NCBI RefSeq assembly: GCF_000317285.1
Contig: NZ_AJLN01000149.1
Location: 59,904-123,903, forward strand
Length of the DNA stretch: 64,000 nucleotides
Reading direction: 5' to 3'
Source of the DNA: Chlorogloeopsis fritschii PCC 6912
GTDB taxonomy: Bacteria > Cyanobacteriota > Cyanobacteriia > Cyanobacteriales > Nostocaceae
Shown: piece after piece, positions 41,569 to 53,718 of the stretch
Layout of the letters: every line of letters starts with the position of its first letter
How positions within the stretch are numbered: position 1 is the stretch's first letter
The notes under the pieces: generated by a model
Seen by the model: the letters and a program-made list of their open reading frames with translations, nothing else
Database searches by the model: none
What the model was told of the DNA's origin: nothing
Position numbers and translations under genes: made by a program

Positions 41569-44500
41569 TTAGGTAATACTCAAATTCACTTTCACAACAA
41601 AATCGTTGTAATCCTTGTCACCGCCTCCTAGTAAATCCTCAAAACAAAAGATGTTATTGTCTAACAAATGCATATGATCTATCTTGTCTGGGTTTGCTCC
41701 TAAGAATGGGAAGTACACCGCTGGATCGTTATTAGCATTGCCATCTAAAATTGCTTCTGGTTTGCCATTCGCAATCATAAATGGTGCATAGATGCTGCCA
41801 GGCTGAAAAATGCTTGTATAAGTAGCTTGTTTGCCCACAGTTAAGTCAATGCCTGGAATACGCCCACCCACAGCAGCTTGAGTATAGCCAGCTTGCCCAG
41901 GCAAAATGTCTGCCGTGCCATCACTATTAATATCAATGCCACCCATCTCATCGGTTACCTGATAGAAGCCGACAAAGTTTTTGAATGCCGCTTTTGTGTT
42001 AACCACAAACTCAACTTTCACTTGTTGTGTCACATCTCGCAAATCAATTAGTTTTTTTTCTAGCTTTTCTTGCCAGCTTTTACCTAAATCATGAAACGGG
42101 TTATTTTTGTCCTCCTCATCCGGGATGTCTGGAGTGGGAGTAAGCAAATTCAGTGGCTTGTCTAATTCCAGGATGATAAATTCGTTGTTGTCAATGGCTG
42201 GCGGTCGTCCCACTGAAAAGGGATAATTGTTATCGTTGGCAACCAAAAGTGTTTTAGCATCTAGTACCAACACATCTTCGATTGTTTGGAAGGGGAAAGT
42301 GAACTTGCTGCTGCCATCTTGATTCAAGTCGTTAGGATCTTGAATATTCAGCAGATCGACGATTTCTTCTTTGGCAACAAAGCCATTGGCATCTTTTTTC
42401 GATAAGTCAACTTTAAAGATTTTCTTGAACTTGGCTTGAGCACCTTGATTGTTATCTCGCTCAATCACCAGATATTCGTTGTGGTTGACGGCGGTAAAGT
42501 CACCAATAGCATGATTGGGATTTTCCAACTGGTAGTAGCCAAATAGCCCCTTATATTGCTCAGATGCCACATCGAACTCGTAGATGCGCAGCGAACCAGC
42601 AGGATCGCCGAAGACAGTGCCTTCGAGCAACGGATACAAAGTTTGTTTATCCGGGCTAATTGCTAAACCCTCAAAACCTCTGGAACGACTGAGATTTGAG
42701 ACAACTGGCTCACCCACAAAGCGATCGCGCACGAGATCGCCTGTACCGGGAAAGTCGGTAAAGTAACCGTCAACCCCTAAATTAATAAACTGCTCAAATT
42801 CTTTTTGCGGATCGCCGTTGTAATCAGATGCCAGGAAAATGCCTTCGTTGCGGAAGGTATACGGGTGTACCAGCAAGCCTGCGGCGTGGGCATCTTCCAC
42901 TAAGGAAGTGGGAGTACCCAGAACTCTATCGGCATCAGTAATTGTGCCATCGCCATCCAAGTCATCGGGTTTACCATCACCATCGCGATCTACTGTCTGG
43001 GCGGGGACAATTAGCCGTTTGTTGGGGCCAATTCCAGCAGCATACTCTGCAATTTTAGTTAGTTCTGCTGGCTGGGTGAGGTCGCCGTATGTGCGGGAAT
43101 CGCCACTGACAACAAAATCATAAGGCTTGCCTGTTAAGCCACCAAATAGCTGAATTAGGGGTAAATCAATGCCAGCTTTTGGCATCAAGTCATTTTTCAG
43201 TTCCTTGAGATTGCCTACCTCAAAAGACTGAATAAATACCCGTTTCGGATCGGTGAAGTTGTTAGCAACTAAGGTATCAACTAACTTCTCACCCAAATTG
43301 ATACCGAGGTCTGCAAAGTAGGTAGGATGCTTGGTTTCTGGATAAATGCCTATTTTGCGTCCAGTTTCTTGTTCTACCTGCTTCACTAAATCAATGATTT
43401 CTGTGAGAGTGGGAACCTTTAAGTTGTCGTTGTCAAATTTGGTTGAGCGCAGATTGGGCAGACGTTCAATGGCATTGAGAGTTTTCAGTTCTGCCAAAGT
43501 CAAATCTTCGGTAAACCAACCCGTGACACTACGTCCATCGATAATTTTGGTAGTTTTGCGATCGCTAAATTCTGGACGCAGGTAAATGTCTGTACTAGTG
43601 TCGGTGGTGTTCACCGTACCATCGGCATTGAGAATTGCTAGGGCATTTTCGTGCCGCGCTACCAAAACCCCGTCTTTCGTAGCTACCAAATCTGGCTCGA
43701 TGAAATCTGCCCCATCAGCGATCGCTAATTTGTAGGCTTCTAATGTGTGTTCTGGACGTAAACCACTCGCGCCTCGATGCCCGATGACAATAGGTGCATT
43801 GCCATCTAGGGTTTGAAACTCAGTCTTTTTGAGTACATCGGGATGATCGGGCGATCGCACAATCTCTGCGGTAATTTGATCGCGTGCTACATCGCCCGTA
43901 CCAGGAAAGTCGGTGAAGTAGCCATCAACACCTAAATTAATGAACTGCTTATATTCCTGTGCAGGATCGCCGTCATAATCTGATGCCAAGTACCGTTCTT
44001 CATCGCGGAAGGTATAGGGGTGTACCAATAGCCCGGCATCATGGGCATCTTCTATTAGAGAAGTTGGTTCGGTGAGGGTTTTGTCAGCATCATTAATTAC
44101 ACCGTCGCCGTTGATATCGTCGGGTTGTCCATCGCCATTTTTATCGACAGCTTTCACCGAGACTATCATTCGCTTCCACGGGCCGATACCATCAGCATAG
44201 GTGGCTATTTCTTGCAAACCTTCAGGCGATCGCAAATCTGCGTAGGTACGAGAATCACCGTTAACAACAAAATCGTAGGGCTGAGTTTCAATTAGCGTTC
44301 CATCATCTTTGACATCAACTGCATCTAAGAGTTGAACTAGAGGTACATCAGTTTTCTGATTTAGTTCTTTGAGGTTGCTAACTTCAAAAGACTGGATATA
44401 TATCCGACTGGGATCTGTAAATCCGGTTTTCTCTAAAGTTGCCAGCAGAGGTTCTTCGAGAGACAAGCCCAGGTTATCGTGGAAAGTCGGGTGCTTGGTT

Positions 44501-47500
44501 TCCGGATAAATGCCGATTTTACGTCCCGTGTCTTTTTCAACCTGCTTAACTAGCTCGATGATTTCCTCAAACGTAGGAATTTCATACACGCCGTTAAACG
44601 CTTGGGTACGGAAGCTTTGCGGCATTTTTGCCCGCAGTGTCTTGATTTCCGCCAGAGTAAAGTCAGAAGCAAAAAAGCCTTCTTCTGCTTTGCCATCAAC
44701 AATTTTCGTGGTTTTGCGATCGCTAAACTCCGGACGATCTGCCACGTCGGTGGTAGCAATTAAGTTTGGTTCATGGCGAGCAATTAATACACCGTCTTTA
44801 GTAGAAACTAGGTCAGGCTCAATGAAGTCCGCTCCCCGTTCAATTGCTAACTTATAGGCTCCTAGAGTATGTTCTGGCAGTTCACCACTAGCACCCCGAT
44901 GTCCGATGACAATTGGCGGTTTGCCATCCAGTGTATTTAAATTGACTGTATTTGGTGTGGGGATGGGAGCATCTAACAGCTTGCCAGTGGCATCGAAGTG
45001 GAGCAAATAAGGGCCAAATTCATCTCCAATCCAGATTGTGCCATCAGCAGCGATCGCGATAGATTCCACATCGAAATCTGCACCAGTTAAGAGGCGATCG
45101 CTTGTATTTCCATTCACAATCTCGAAGGGAACTTTGCGATCGGGGTCAGATAATTGGATAAAGTCCAACACCTTGGCGCTACCATCACCTCCAACCTCTG
45201 CACCTCGGAAGCTAGGATCAATCCGATAGATCCGTAAAAGATAATCTGCACTGTTGTTCTTAGCGCCAAAACCGTTGTCAGAAAGGAACCAGAAGGAATT
45301 GTCATCGGCAAACTGAACACCGCTAAATCCTTGCACTGGTTGTTTATCAAATGGAACAGTGCGTCCGTTGGTATTACCTGTAATTGCACTGCCTGATGGA
45401 GGCCCTTCTGCAAAGGTATCGGCTGGCAGTGAGGCGAAACCCTTCAGTGTAACCTTGGGTGGAGAAGTTACCTCCAAATTGTTGGGTAATTCCAGAAGAC
45501 CCAATTTTAATGGAAGAGAAGCAACTTCTATACTTACGCTGCCATCGGGATTGGTTTGAGTTTCTGTCACGCCAAAATCATTGTCGTTGAGCAGAGCTAG
45601 AGTATTTGGTGCTACCAGTGCTAATCCTTCTAGTTTTTCAACTCCGGTATAACCAAGTTGAGCAGCATTGGCGATGAGGCTTTTGCTAACAGGATTTATC
45701 TTGGCTGCAGCTAATTCTTCAGTAGTTAACTGTTCAATGGTTTTACCTGTCGGCAATGTATCCAAGAAAGCAGGATTATTGATATTAGTCGCTCCTGCCA
45801 AATCAATCTGGTAGAGCAATTTGTTGGCAGCGTTATCACCTTCGTCGTCTCGCTCTACAACCACGAATTTACCATTGCCGAGAGCGACAGCATCACCAAT
45901 TTTGTCAGTTCCCGGTAAACCTTCCAGGATATACAGGTACTCTCCCGTTACCTGCTTTGTAACTGTGTCAAATTCTAGAATTCGCAAATTGCGAGAATTT
46001 CTAGAAGTTGCATCATTGCTGACATCTGGGTTATCAATTGCACTTTGAATAAAGGCATAAAGTTTTGTACCATCCAGCGCTACAGCTTCAAAGCCGCGAT
46101 TGTTCCGTCTTTGGGCGTAAACAGCAGGTAATGCGGGTGTACCGTAAAAAGTGCCGCCATTTTTGCTCGCGTCAGTAGCATCACCTTCGGGAATGAAGCG
46201 GTCAATTAGTTTACCATTGCTATCAAAGTGGTAAATTGCCGGGCGGTACTCATCCACCATCCACAAGTCGCCATTTGGGGCAACAACAATCCCCTCCAAG
46301 TCAGCACCCAACGGATCGTTATCCAGGGTTTTATTCGCCAGATCGACAGGAATTTCATCGGTGTAAGCCGTACCGCTTGCAGCAGCTTGCAGGTTAGGCA
46401 ATCCTGTGAGCGGGGTTGTGCCATCTTGCCGAAATAATCCTGTTCTCTTGGTAATCCTAATCTCACCCGTGGTGCGGTTAAGTTCAAAACTAACTACTTC
46501 TGGCTGAAAGTCTGGCAGGGGAAATGGTCTGTTGGCACCGATGCTTTCTCCATTTGGGCCGCGATCGGTGTGGGTGACAAACTTGAGATTGCCATTTGCA
46601 GCGAGTCCTTGGAAATAAAGCCCAGAGAAACCGCCCAGGAAAATATCTTGCCCAGAAGAGGTAGTTCCTAGCTTGGGCAGGTTGTTAAATTCGTAAATAC
46701 TCAGTTTTGGTTGTGCCACAGGAGTACGGGGATTATAACTTGTGGTGTCAATAGTTAGTTGTTCAGGGAAGGCTTTGGCAATGTTTTCCCAAGGTACGAG
46801 CTTAAAGTTAGTGTTGATATTTTCATCATCAACAGTTACGGCAGGTTCATTGGAGCCATCCTGGGTAACAAATAAACCAAATGGGAATTTGGGGCCAAGC
46901 GGTACATTGATGACATCTGCGCCATCTGACTCTTGCACGCTGTCAATTGCACCGTTGTTACCGACACCAAAGCGCCCGATGTATTCGTTGTTGCCTTCGC
47001 GGGTATAAGCGACAAAGGTGTTGTCTCCTTGGCTGGATGCGAGTAAATAACCTGTGCCGTTTTTGCCGTAGTAGATGGTTAATCCTTCAACATCATCGCT
47101 GAGGTAATCGCCGCCCAAGGTTTTGACTTTATCGATCAGTTTACCCGTTGTGCCACCATCGGGTTCTGCTTGGAACTTCCAGATACCCACATTTTCCTGC
47201 CCAATATAGAGGAAGCCGGTTTCTTGATCGGCAACCATGCCTTCGGTTTGCGGATCGACTCCATCAGCTGTGGGGATGGTAAATTCCCGCACTCGTTCAG
47301 CCCCAATTTTGCCATTACCTTTGTCAATGAGTTTGAACTGTGCTACATCTGGGGTTTCGCGACGATTGACAAAGACGTAGTAATCGTTGGTGATGGGGCT
47401 GCGGTACATGGCAACTCCGTAAGCACTCCGCGATGATGATTCATAGGGAGGACTAAAGGGTGCTGCTTGGAAGAGAGTGCCGATACTGCTGTCGGTAATG

Positions 47501-50187
47501 TCTTCTAAATATTGACCGGGAGTGGTGGGGTTGGGGTTAATTTTGAAAATTGCAAGTTTGTCGTTTTGGCGATCGCTAGCAACGGCAATATCTATTGATT
47601 GACCATCCAATCTAAAACCATATTGCAAATCAATGTTGTTGTAGCGAATACCACCAGGATTTATTTCCTGCAACAGATTTCCAGACAAGCTATAAACCCG
47701 CAATCCGGCATTTTTAACTGCTGTTAGTACGAGACTTTTAGCGGAATCAGTCGCATTTACATAGATAGCAGGATCGTCAGCATCCGCACGTTGACTTGTG
47801 GGCAGTGTTTCATCGTCCAGTAGATCGGGACGGGTTTCAACTCTGGGAGCGGCGGTGGGAACTATGTCTGCATCTAAAGCTAGGATTTGGGTAAATTGGG
47901 TTTGGTTAAAGTTATTGTCACTTACCAAAACTATCGATTGTCTGCCATCTGGTAATTTGGGGCCGAAGGCAATACCCTCGATATTATCTGTACCAGTGGG
48001 CAAATTGAGGGAATCGAGATTTAATAACAGCCGCTTTTGGGCAGGTTGAATTGCTGCTAGTTGAGTTTCGCTCAAATTATCGAGAGAGTCGATGGTGCTA
48101 ATGTCGGTTGCACCTTGAAGCGAAATTTCGTAGATTTTGATCGTATTGCCTGTGCCGGGAACTCCAGAGGAGAAAGAACGCTCCAGTGCCAGCAAAGTCC
48201 CGCGATTGTCAATTGCAAGTAAATCTACTAAGCCATTAGTATTAAATCCATCTGCTGGATTTGGCGGTACAGCTACAGGATCGGTGATGTAGAGGTATTC
48301 CTTTTCTGGCTGTCCGGTAACTAAGTTGTATTGCAGAATGCGAGAGCGGGTGCCAGTGGTAGTAGAGGCAACTGCCCCGTCTTGGAAGAGGGCGTTTTCG
48401 GTAGCTGTAAATAGAGTTTTTTGGTTGGGTGTGATGGTGAGGCTTTCAAAGGCTAGGTTGTTGCGAACACCTGATGTCTGCGTATCGCCTGCATCGATAA
48501 CGCCATTACCGTTGGTATCTTGTACTACTGGCAAAAACTTTTTGGGTACGGGTAGAGAACGCACTTCCTCTCCGGTAGCCACGGAAAACTCTTTGATAAA
48601 AGGATCGCTAACTCGTCCTGCACTAGGATTAACTTCACCCTCTGAGGAGACGAAAACCGTGCCGTTGTTAGTAAGGGCAATACCTTCAGGATCGAGGCTG
48701 TTGAGTGCAAAGAAGTTGCCATTACTATCTTTGAGGGGCGTAACATTGGTAAAAGTTACTCCTGCTGTGGCTATGTTAGCTAAATCGACAGTAAAAGTAT
48801 AGAAGCGGGCAGGGGCAAATTGAGAGCGATCGTCTGAAATAGCGTAGAACTGATTTGTAGCGGCATCGTAGGTAATACCCGATAGTCCACCCAAAGCAGC
48901 CGGTGTTCCATTTACACTTCCTGCGACACCAGGGGGAACAAAGCCTGTAGGGAAAGTAGTTTGTCCCTGAAATTCCATGCCAGGAATACTCTTACCTGGT
49001 TCCGTTGCTCCTAACTGCACATCTACCCGCACCAGGCGGTGATCTGAACTGGGAAAACCACCGGGAAGATTAGGATCGAAAGTGCCTACTAAGGGAAATA
49101 AAGGATCGGTATTGAGGGGCCAAAATACTCCTGAATCAGCAATTGTCAAGTCAACAGAAGGTAACACGTAATCTGTTCGCAGGTTCCCAGGAGTCGAATC
49201 AGCAAAATCTGCGGTGTCAAAGCTGGGATTACCCTTTTGATTGAGGTTTGCACCACCCTGTAAAATTGCCTGTTGAGGAGCGCCGGGACTGGTGGGGATG
49301 AAATTAGTATTGATATTGGGGTTCTGCAAAAGTTGCAGAATGGCGTTGTTATAACTGTCACCATCAAATGGATCGGCATTTTGGTCGCCCATAATCACAA
49401 AGCGCGAGCCGGCAGCTAGTCCACCTTGTTTGCCACCATCATCATAAATGTAATCTCCTTTACCAGGAGTGATGTAATCTGCCCAAAAGCGAATTTCATC
49501 GTGGTTGCGCTTGCCATTGCGGTCTTCCTGACCATCGAACACTGGTGGTGTAGGATGGCTAACAAGGACGTGAATTGTCTCTCCGTTCACTTGTATGGGT
49601 ACATCCCAGTGACTCTTGGAGGAAAGCCGCAAAATATTTTGTTCCTCTGGCGAGTACCAAGGTTCAGAAGAGCCAGGAGTGGCAATGGTAGATAGCAAAG
49701 ATCCAGGCATATCCTTCCAGAGGAAATTTTGGAAGGTGCGGACATTGGCAGTATCGATAGGATGTTTGGAGAGCAGCACCATGCCAAATTGTCCGGGGAA
49801 ATTGCCAAAACCAAAGGCATCGTCGCCGTATCCTGGTGTTTCTGGAGTGGTGACTACTGTGCCGTTGTTATTTAAATCAAACCCCGAAGCAATACCAGTA
49901 TTGGAGGGAGCAATGTAAACATAGGGGTAGCTCACGGGAGTTGCACCATTTTGACTAACACCAAGATAATTTTCCAAGAAAAGTTGGACTGGTTGCAAAG
50001 GATTTTCTTGGATGTAGTCAAACTCATTGATCAGTAGGATATCCGGGTTGGTACGTTGGATAATTTCGGCAACAGCTTTTGCCTGAGCATTATCGGGCGT
50101 AGACAAATCGGTTACTAACTGACCTTCAGTATTGCGGTTGAGGGAAGCATTAAACTGAGCAAAACGGATTGTGCTAGAAGTTTCCAT
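41569..50187 (-). CDS. Giant multi-domain secreted phosphoesterase (EEP, phytase, GDPD x2, DUF4114)
   Basis: 2872 aa from ATG 50187, the first ATG of the frame; no Sec signal. Domains by approximate residue: 1-390 endonuclease/exonuclease/phosphatase ([31 protein letters not shown]); 400-770 esterase-like phytase-related; 780-1080 beta-propeller phytase ([32 protein letters not shown]); 1140-1570 esterase-like; 1570-1755 first part of another esterase-like module; 1756-2110 and 2126-2490 two GDPD domains (each with GHRGASG, FIEPDL and ARHE); 2490-2680 second part of the interrupted module ([10 protein letters not shown]); 2720-2872 DUF4114. Metal and catalytic residues look retained. It probably scavenges phosphate outside the cell. 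Export by a type I system is inferred from DUF4114 and the absent signal peptide. Confidence 0.85.
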   Translation of the reverse strand: METSSTIRFAQFNASLNRNTEGQLVTDLSTPDNAQAKAVAEIIQRTNPDILLINEFDYIQENPLQPVQLFLENYLGVSQNGATPVSYPYVYIAPSNTGIASGFDLNNNGTVVTTPETPGYGDDAFGFGNFPGQFGMVLLSKHPIDTANVRTFQNFLWKDMPGSLLSTIATPGSSEPWYSPEEQNILRLSSKSHWDVPIQVNGETIHVLVSHPTPPVFDGQEDRNGKRNHDEIRFWADYITPGKGDYIYDDGGKQGGLAAGSRFVIMGDQNADPFDGDSYNNAILQLLQNPNINTNFIPTSPGAPQQAILQGGANLNQKGNPSFDTADFADSTPGNLRTDYVLPSVDLTIADSGVFWPLNTDPLFPLVGTFDPNLPGGFPSSDHRLVRVDVQLGATEPGKSIPGMEFQGQTTFPTGFVPPGVAGSVNGTPAALGGLSGITYDAATNQFYAISDDRSQFAPARFYTFTVDLANIATAGVTFTNVTPLKDSNGNFFALNSLDPEGIALTNNGTVFVSSEGEVNPSAGRVSDPFIKEFSVATGEEVRSLPVPKKFLPVVQDTNGNGVIDAGDTQTSGVRNNLAFESLTITPNQKTLFTATENALFQDGAVASTTTGTRSRILQYNLVTGQPEKEYLYITDPVAVPPNPADGFNTNGLVDLLAIDNRGTLLALERSFSSGVPGTGNTIKIYEISLQGATDISTIDSLDNLSETQLAAIQPAQKRLLLNLDSLNLPTGTDNIEGIAFGPKLPDGRQSIVLVSDNNFNQTQFTQILALDADIVPTAAPRVETRPDLLDDETLPTSQRADADDPAIYVNATDSAKSLVLTAVKNAGLRVYSLSGNLLQEINPGGIRYNNIDLQYGFRLDGQSIDIAVASDRQNDKLAIFKINPNPTTPGQYLEDITDSSIGTLFQAAPFSPPYESSSRSAYGVAMYRSPITNDYYVFVNRRETPDVAQFKLIDKGNGKIGAERVREFTIPTADGVDPQTEGMVADQETGFLYIGQENVGIWKFQAEPDGGTTGKLIDKVKTLGGDYLSDDVEGLTIYYGKNGTGYLLASSQGDNTFVAYTREGNNEYIGRFGVGNNGAIDSVQESDGADVINVPLGPKFPFGLFVTQDGSNEPAVTVDDENINTNFKLVPWENIAKAFPEQLTIDTTSYNPRTPVAQPKLSIYEFNNLPKLGTTSSGQDIFLGGFSGLYFQGLAANGNLKFVTHTDRGPNGESIGANRPFPLPDFQPEVVSFELNRTTGEIRITKRTGLFRQDGTTPLTGLPNLQAAASGTAYTDEIPVDLANKTLDNDPLGADLEGIVVAPNGDLWMVDEYRPAIYHFDSNGKLIDRFIPEGDATDASKNGGTFYGTPALPAVYAQRRNNRGFEAVALDGTKLYAFIQSAIDNPDVSNDATSRNSRNLRILEFDTVTKQVTGEYLYILEGLPGTDKIGDAVALGNGKFVVVERDDEGDNAANKLLYQIDLAGATNINNPAFLDTLPTGKTIEQLTTEELAAAKINPVSKSLIANAAQLGYTGVEKLEGLALVAPNTLALLNDNDFGVTETQTNPDGSVSIEVASLPLKLGLLELPNNLEVTSPPKVTLKGFASLPADTFAEGPPSGSAITGNTNGRTVPFDKQPVQGFSGVQFADDNSFWFLSDNGFGAKNNSADYLLRIYRIDPSFRGAEVGGDGSAKVLDFIQLSDPDRKVPFEIVNGNTSDRLLTGADFDVESIAIAADGTIWIGDEFGPYLLHFDATGKLLDAPIPTPNTVNLNTLDGKPPIVIGHRGASGELPEHTLGAYKLAIERGADFIEPDLVSTKDGVLIARHEPNLIATTDVADRPEFSDRKTTKIVDGKAEEGFFASDFTLAEIKTLRAKMPQSFRTQAFNGVYEIPTFEEIIELVKQVEKDTGRKIGIYPETKHPTFHDNLGLSLEEPLLATLEKTGFTDPSRIYIQSFEVSNLKELNQKTDVPLVQLLDAVDVKDDGTLIETQPYDFVVNGDSRTYADLRSPEGLQEIATYADGIGPWKRMIVSVKAVDKNGDGQPDDINGDGVINDADKTLTEPTSLIEDAHDAGLLVHPYTFRDEERYLASDYDGDPAQEYKQFINLGVDGYFTDFPGTGDVARDQITAEIVRSPDHPDVLKKTEFQTLDGNAPIVIGHRGASGLRPEHTLEAYKLAIADGADFIEPDLVATKDGVLVARHENALAILNADGTVNTTDTSTDIYLRPEFSDRKTTKIIDGRSVTGWFTEDLTLAELKTLNAIERLPNLRSTKFDNDNLKVPTLTEIIDLVKQVEQETGRKIGIYPETKHPTYFADLGINLGEKLVDTLVANNFTDPKRVFIQSFEVGNLKELKNDLMPKAGIDLPLIQLFGGLTGKPYDFVVSGDSRTYGDLTQPAELTKIAEYAAGIGPNKRLIVPAQTVDRDGDGKPDDLDGDGTITDADRVLGTPTSLVEDAHAAGLLVHPYTFRNEGIFLASDYNGDPQKEFEQFINLGVDGYFTDFPGTGDLVRDRFVGEPVVSNLSRSRGFEGLAISPDKQTLYPLLEGTVFGDPAGSLRIYEFDVASEQYKGLFGYYQLENPNHAIGDFTAVNHNEYLVIERDNNQGAQAKFKKIFKVDLSKKDANGFVAKEEIVDLLNIQDPNDLNQDGSSKFTFPFQTIEDVLVLDAKTLLVANDNNYPFSVGRPPAIDNNEFIILELDKPLNLLTPTPDIPDEEDKNNPFHDLGKSWQEKLEKKLIDLRDVTQQVKVEFVVNTKAAFKNFVGFYQVTDEMGGIDINSDGTADILPGQAGYTQAAVGGRIPGIDLTVGKQATYTSIFQPGSIYAPFMIANGKPEAILDGNANNDPAVYFPFLGANPDKIDHMHLLDNNIFCFEDLLGGGDKDYNDFVVKVNLSIT

Positions 50188-50375
50188 CTTGATTATGAGT
50201 TGTTGACCGCTAATTATTAGCTGGGATGCAAGCGAAGATAGCAAAGTTACGCTTCTGTTTTTCCTTCCGTGGGAATGCGACAAGTTTAATTAACTACCGT
50301 GGCTGGAAGTTAACCAGAGAGCGCTGTATGCTTTTTGGTATAAATTTGTATTCAGTAAAAGAAAATACCCCAAAA

Positions 50376-50405
50376 ATATTAAGAATTAGCTAGCAAAAGG
50401 TTAAG
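50376..50405 (-). promoter_or_regulatory. Putative Pho box upstream of the giant phosphoesterase gene
   Basis: On the minus strand three octamers with 3-bp spacers occur in a row: CTTAACCT (50398-50405), GCTAGCTA (50387-50394) and CTTAATAT (50376-50383). The cyanobacterial PhoB/SphR consensus is tandem YTTAAYYW repeats with 3-bp spacing; the units match 8, 5 and 7 of 8 positions. The array begins about 190 bp upstream of ATG 50187. It fits the predicted phosphate-releasing activities of the gene product. Confidence 0.6.
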
Positions 50406-50520
50406 AACGAGGATTATTTGCTGGGCAAAATTGAAGTAAAAAATTGACAAGTTTGTGGCGCAGTCAAATTTTTACAAATGGATGATGAATCACGGTAGGA
50501 TGAGAAAATATGTCCTCAAA

Positions 50521-50863
50521 TTATAGTTCCTTGGATCTTTTCGCTACACCGATGAGGCGCTCAACTTCTATCGATACATCAGGAAAGGCTAGGGCTGAAA
50601 TAGTGCCTGTGGTGAGTGTCATTTCGGTTGTGTACTGCCCATTTTTAAGTTCACGAAATACTTTAGCTGCGGTGTTTTCAGGTTGACAACCCAATATTCA
50701 GTAATGCCTGCCTCAGCGTAGATTTCTTTTTTCTCACCCAAGTCTTTGCTAAGAGTGGCATTGGAAAATTCAATAATCCAAAAAATATCTTCAGGGTAAG
50801 GATGGTGTTGTAGGTAAACTTCACCTAAAGGTTTGACAATGGCAATGTCGCAAGTCGGGAAAC
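50521..50863 (-). pseudogene. Uma2 family remnant, 5'-truncated and frameshifted
   Basis: Read from the right, the minus strand gives DIAIVKPLGEVYLQHHPYPE, DIFWIIEFSNATLSKDLGEK and AGITEYWVVN, a normal Uma2 core. The frame then shifts near 50680 and resumes as AAKVFRELKNGQYTTEMTLT, PDVSIEVERLIG, ending at TAA 50521. The N-terminal third is lost, the break lying at a GC-rich dispersed repeat (about 50850-50890, GGGAAACCCGCAAGGGC). Confidence 0.75.
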
Positions 50864-50940
50864 CCGCAAGGGCATAGTGGCTCCCCTTTCTAAGGGGGTT
50901 GGGGGATCTGAGTGCGTAAGTTCCAATACCTACCCATTGA

Positions 50941-52437
50941 GAGTCAAGAGAATATTATGTATTCATCGCCAGTTATCGAGCTTCGGATAGTTTTGTCGAT
51001 TTTGCTAATTCAGAACTGATTACAATTGCTCCCTCTATTACTTGGAAATTAAGCGATCGCACGAATTTAAACCTTTACTATGAGTACATTCACTCTGATC
51101 TGAGGCCTTTTAAGGCAGATGTTCCCGTTCTCAGTGACAATACGTTTGGCTTACCTCGAAATTTCTATGCCGGCTATCCCGATATTGACTTCGCTACTAA
51201 AGATGTCCACAAATTTGGTTACATCCTAAACCATCAATTTAATGACGATTGGCAACTTCGCAATAATATTTCAGTTGTTCTTAATTCAGCTAGAGATACC
51301 TTTACCATTTTCTCTGACCTGGTTGAAGATCGCATCCTACAAGAAAGTACTGTTTATAAACGTGAATATCCAATCAATAACTATTTTGGACAAATCGATT
51401 TACTGGGCAAGTTCAAGACAGGAGCAATTGAACACCAGCTTTTGGTAGGTTTTGATGCCAATCGCAATGTTGAAAATTTTGAGAGCGTTACTGGTGAAGG
51501 GCCAAGTGATTTGGATCTTCAGAACCCGAATTACGATACTTCAGATTACCAGTTTGTACCCAACTCTCGCTTCGCTTTCTATGAGCCTATTCAATCTTAT
51601 GGGGTCTACCTGCAAGACCAAATCACACTTCTAGATAACCTAAAGCTCCTGATTGGTGGACGCTTTGATTGGGTTGAACGAACATTTGATGTTGAGGGTG
51701 AACCTGCTGTTGAGCAGAATGATAACGCCTTTAGCCCCCGAATTGGGTTGGTTTATCAGCCTAGTGATACTATTTCTCTCTATGCCAGCTATAGCCAATC
51801 ATTTATTCCTACCTTTGGAGCCAACCCAGATGGTAGAGCGTTCAAACCAACAAAAGGAAAACAGTATGAAGCTGGTATTAAAGCTGATTTTCTAGAGGGA
51901 AGGCTTTCGACAACATTAGCCGCTTATCAAATCACTAAGTCGAATGTAACAACCCCCGATCCCAACAACCCTACTTTCTCTATACAGGTAGGTGAACAAC
52001 GGAGTCGAGGGATTGAGTTAGATATTGTCGGTGAGATTTTGCCTGGATGGAAGGTGATTGCTTCTTATGCCTATACCGATGCAGAAGTCACTGAAGATAA
52101 TGCTACCCCAGTAGGTAATCGATTAAACAACGTGCCAGAGAATCAAGCCAGTCTCTGGACAACTTATGAAATTCAGAAAGGCAATTTGCAGGGCTTAGGG
52201 TTTGGTTTGGGGCTGTTCTATGTTGGCGATCGGCAAGGTGATTTGGATAATTCGTTTGTATTGCCAAGCTACTTCCGCACAGATGCAGCAATTTATTATC
52301 GTAGAGATGGCCTGAAAGCAGCTATTAATATCCGTAATTTATTTGATGTAACCTACTATAATTATTCTTTCGGAAGATTCTATAACCAATTGGGCGATCC
52401 CTTTACAATAATCGGCTCAATCAGTTGGGAGTTTTAA
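50941..52437 (+). pseudogene. 5'-truncated TonB-dependent ferric-siderophore receptor
   Basis: The frame is open from 50941 (after a TGA) to 52437 and gives 498 residues of outer-membrane barrel: SFVDFANSELITIAPSITWK, SFIPTFGANPDGRAFKPTKG, RNLFDVTYYNYSFGRFYNQL and the terminal FTIIGSISWEF with its C-terminal aromatic. It resembles FhuA-type hydroxamate receptors. The signal peptide, TonB box and plug domain are missing and no start codon with a ribosome site exists, so it is a remnant. The left break borders the Uma2 remnant and a dispersed repeat. Confidence 0.82.
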
Positions 52438-52478
52438 CTGGCTCCCTTGTTGGCTAATCGGCTAAACACCTTGGTACT

Positions 52479-52592
52479 ATGTTTTTACGTCGCTTTACCT
52501 GCCTGCTGTTATTGGGAGTTTTGACGTTTGGATTTATTTTGGCTTGTAGCAGAAATCTGAATGACAGTGCTACAAACTGTATCCTAAAATGA
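52479..52592 (+). pseudogene. Lipoprotein leader remnant of a siderophore-binding protein
   Basis: 37 codons from ATG 52479 read MFLRRFTCLLLLGVLTFGFI then LACSRNLNDSATN, a complete lipoprotein signal with LAC lipobox followed by a few residues and a stop. The next gene begins the same way (CLRRLIYWLFL...ISACSINMSQNAT), so this looks like the beginning of a duplicated binding-protein gene that lost its body. Confidence 0.5.
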
Positions 52593-52652
52593 CCTATTTA
52601 CTGTAAAAGGTACAATTTTGTGTGAGTTTTGATAAGTCAGGAACACCCAAAA

Positions 52653-53627
52653 ATGTGTTTACGCCGTCTCATCTATTGGCTGTTTCTAAGTATATTAACT
52701 TGCTTTTTTATTTCAGCTTGTAGTATAAACATGAGTCAAAATGCTACAAGGCTGAGGCAGCCATTAGAAGAGTGCCGAGTCGTACAACACGTTATGGGGA
52801 AAACTTGTGTTCCCAAAAGTCCTGAGCGTCTTGTTACTATCTTTCATGTTACTTTAGGTAATACGCTTGTACTTGGTATCAAACCGATCGGTAGCGCAAC
52901 AGGTTTAAATAGTTTGCAAAAAGAAGATTTTGCTAAATATTTGAAAGATAAAATAGTAGGAATCAAACAATTAGGTAGTCAATATGAGCCTGATATAGAG
53001 AAGCTATTACTAGTTAAACCCGATCTAATTTTAGGTTGGGAAATAGTGCAAAGAACTTATCCTATTATTTCTCAAATTAGCCCCACGGTATTGGGTAAGT
53101 GGCAGGGTGAACCGTTGTGGAGAGAATATTTTCATTTTGTAGCTGAGGTATTGGGAAAAGAAGAAGCTGAACAACAAGCTTGGAATCACTACCATCGACG
53201 AATAAAAGAATTGAAAATAGCCTTAAATAATCAATATACAAGTAAAAAAATCTCTGTTATTTCTGTTTACAGTGGTTCACCAATAAATATAATTACCAAA
53301 AACTCATTCGTTGGTTCAATTCTGAATGATATTGGGCTGCCACGTCCGAAAACACAAAGTGTTGTTGTGCCTGGTGGTAGTTATGGAATTTCCGAGGAGA
53401 ACCTAAAAGATGCGGATGGTGATATTCTATTCATATTATTCACTGGCAATAATAATGATAGGAAAGCTATTAAAGAACTACAACAAAAGCCCCTTTGGAA
53501 AACACTTAAAGCTGTTCAGCAAGGTCAAGTATATTCTGTAGATGAATTAACTTGGGTCGGATCTAACTTACTTGCTGCTGATGCAGTTATTGATGACCTC
53601 TATAAATACCTCGTCAAAAATCCCTAA
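52653..53627 (+). CDS. Iron-siderophore ABC transporter substrate-binding lipoprotein
   Basis: About 324 aa of the FecB/FhuD family (periplasmic binding protein type III). Lipobox ISACS follows the hydrophobic leader, then CRVVQHVMGKTCVPKSPERL as the first conserved block, KLLLVKPDLILGW and the C-terminal GQVYSVDELTW. It should deliver a ferric siderophore or vitamin B12-like ligand to an inner-membrane ABC importer, which is not present here. The frame is open to TTG 52629; ATG 52653 is chosen. The linked receptor is broken, so its present ligand source is unclear. Confidence 0.87.
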   Translation: MCLRRLIYWLFLSILTCFFISACSINMSQNATRLRQPLEECRVVQHVMGKTCVPKSPERLVTIFHVTLGNTLVLGIKPIGSATGLNSLQKEDFAKYLKDKIVGIKQLGSQYEPDIEKLLLVKPDLILGWEIVQRTYPIISQISPTVLGKWQGEPLWREYFHFVAEVLGKEEAEQQAWNHYHRRIKELKIALNNQYTSKKISVISVYSGSPINIITKNSFVGSILNDIGLPRPKTQSVVVPGGSYGISEENLKDADGDILFILFTGNNNDRKAIKELQQKPLWKTLKAVQQGQVYSVDELTWVGSNLLAADAVIDDLYKYLVKNP

Positions 53628-53718
53628 ATCATGGTTAGAAACATCTTATTTGTTTGCAAATCCTGTCACTAAACTAAAAACCTTGTTGATTAAACCAAGC
53701 TTCTAAATCATCCATTTC

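Noticed and set aside
44510..44857. 115-codon and other long plus-strand frames inside the giant gene
   Set aside because: They are antisense shadows of the GDPD-coding sequence, with biased Ser/Leu/Arg composition and no ribosome site.
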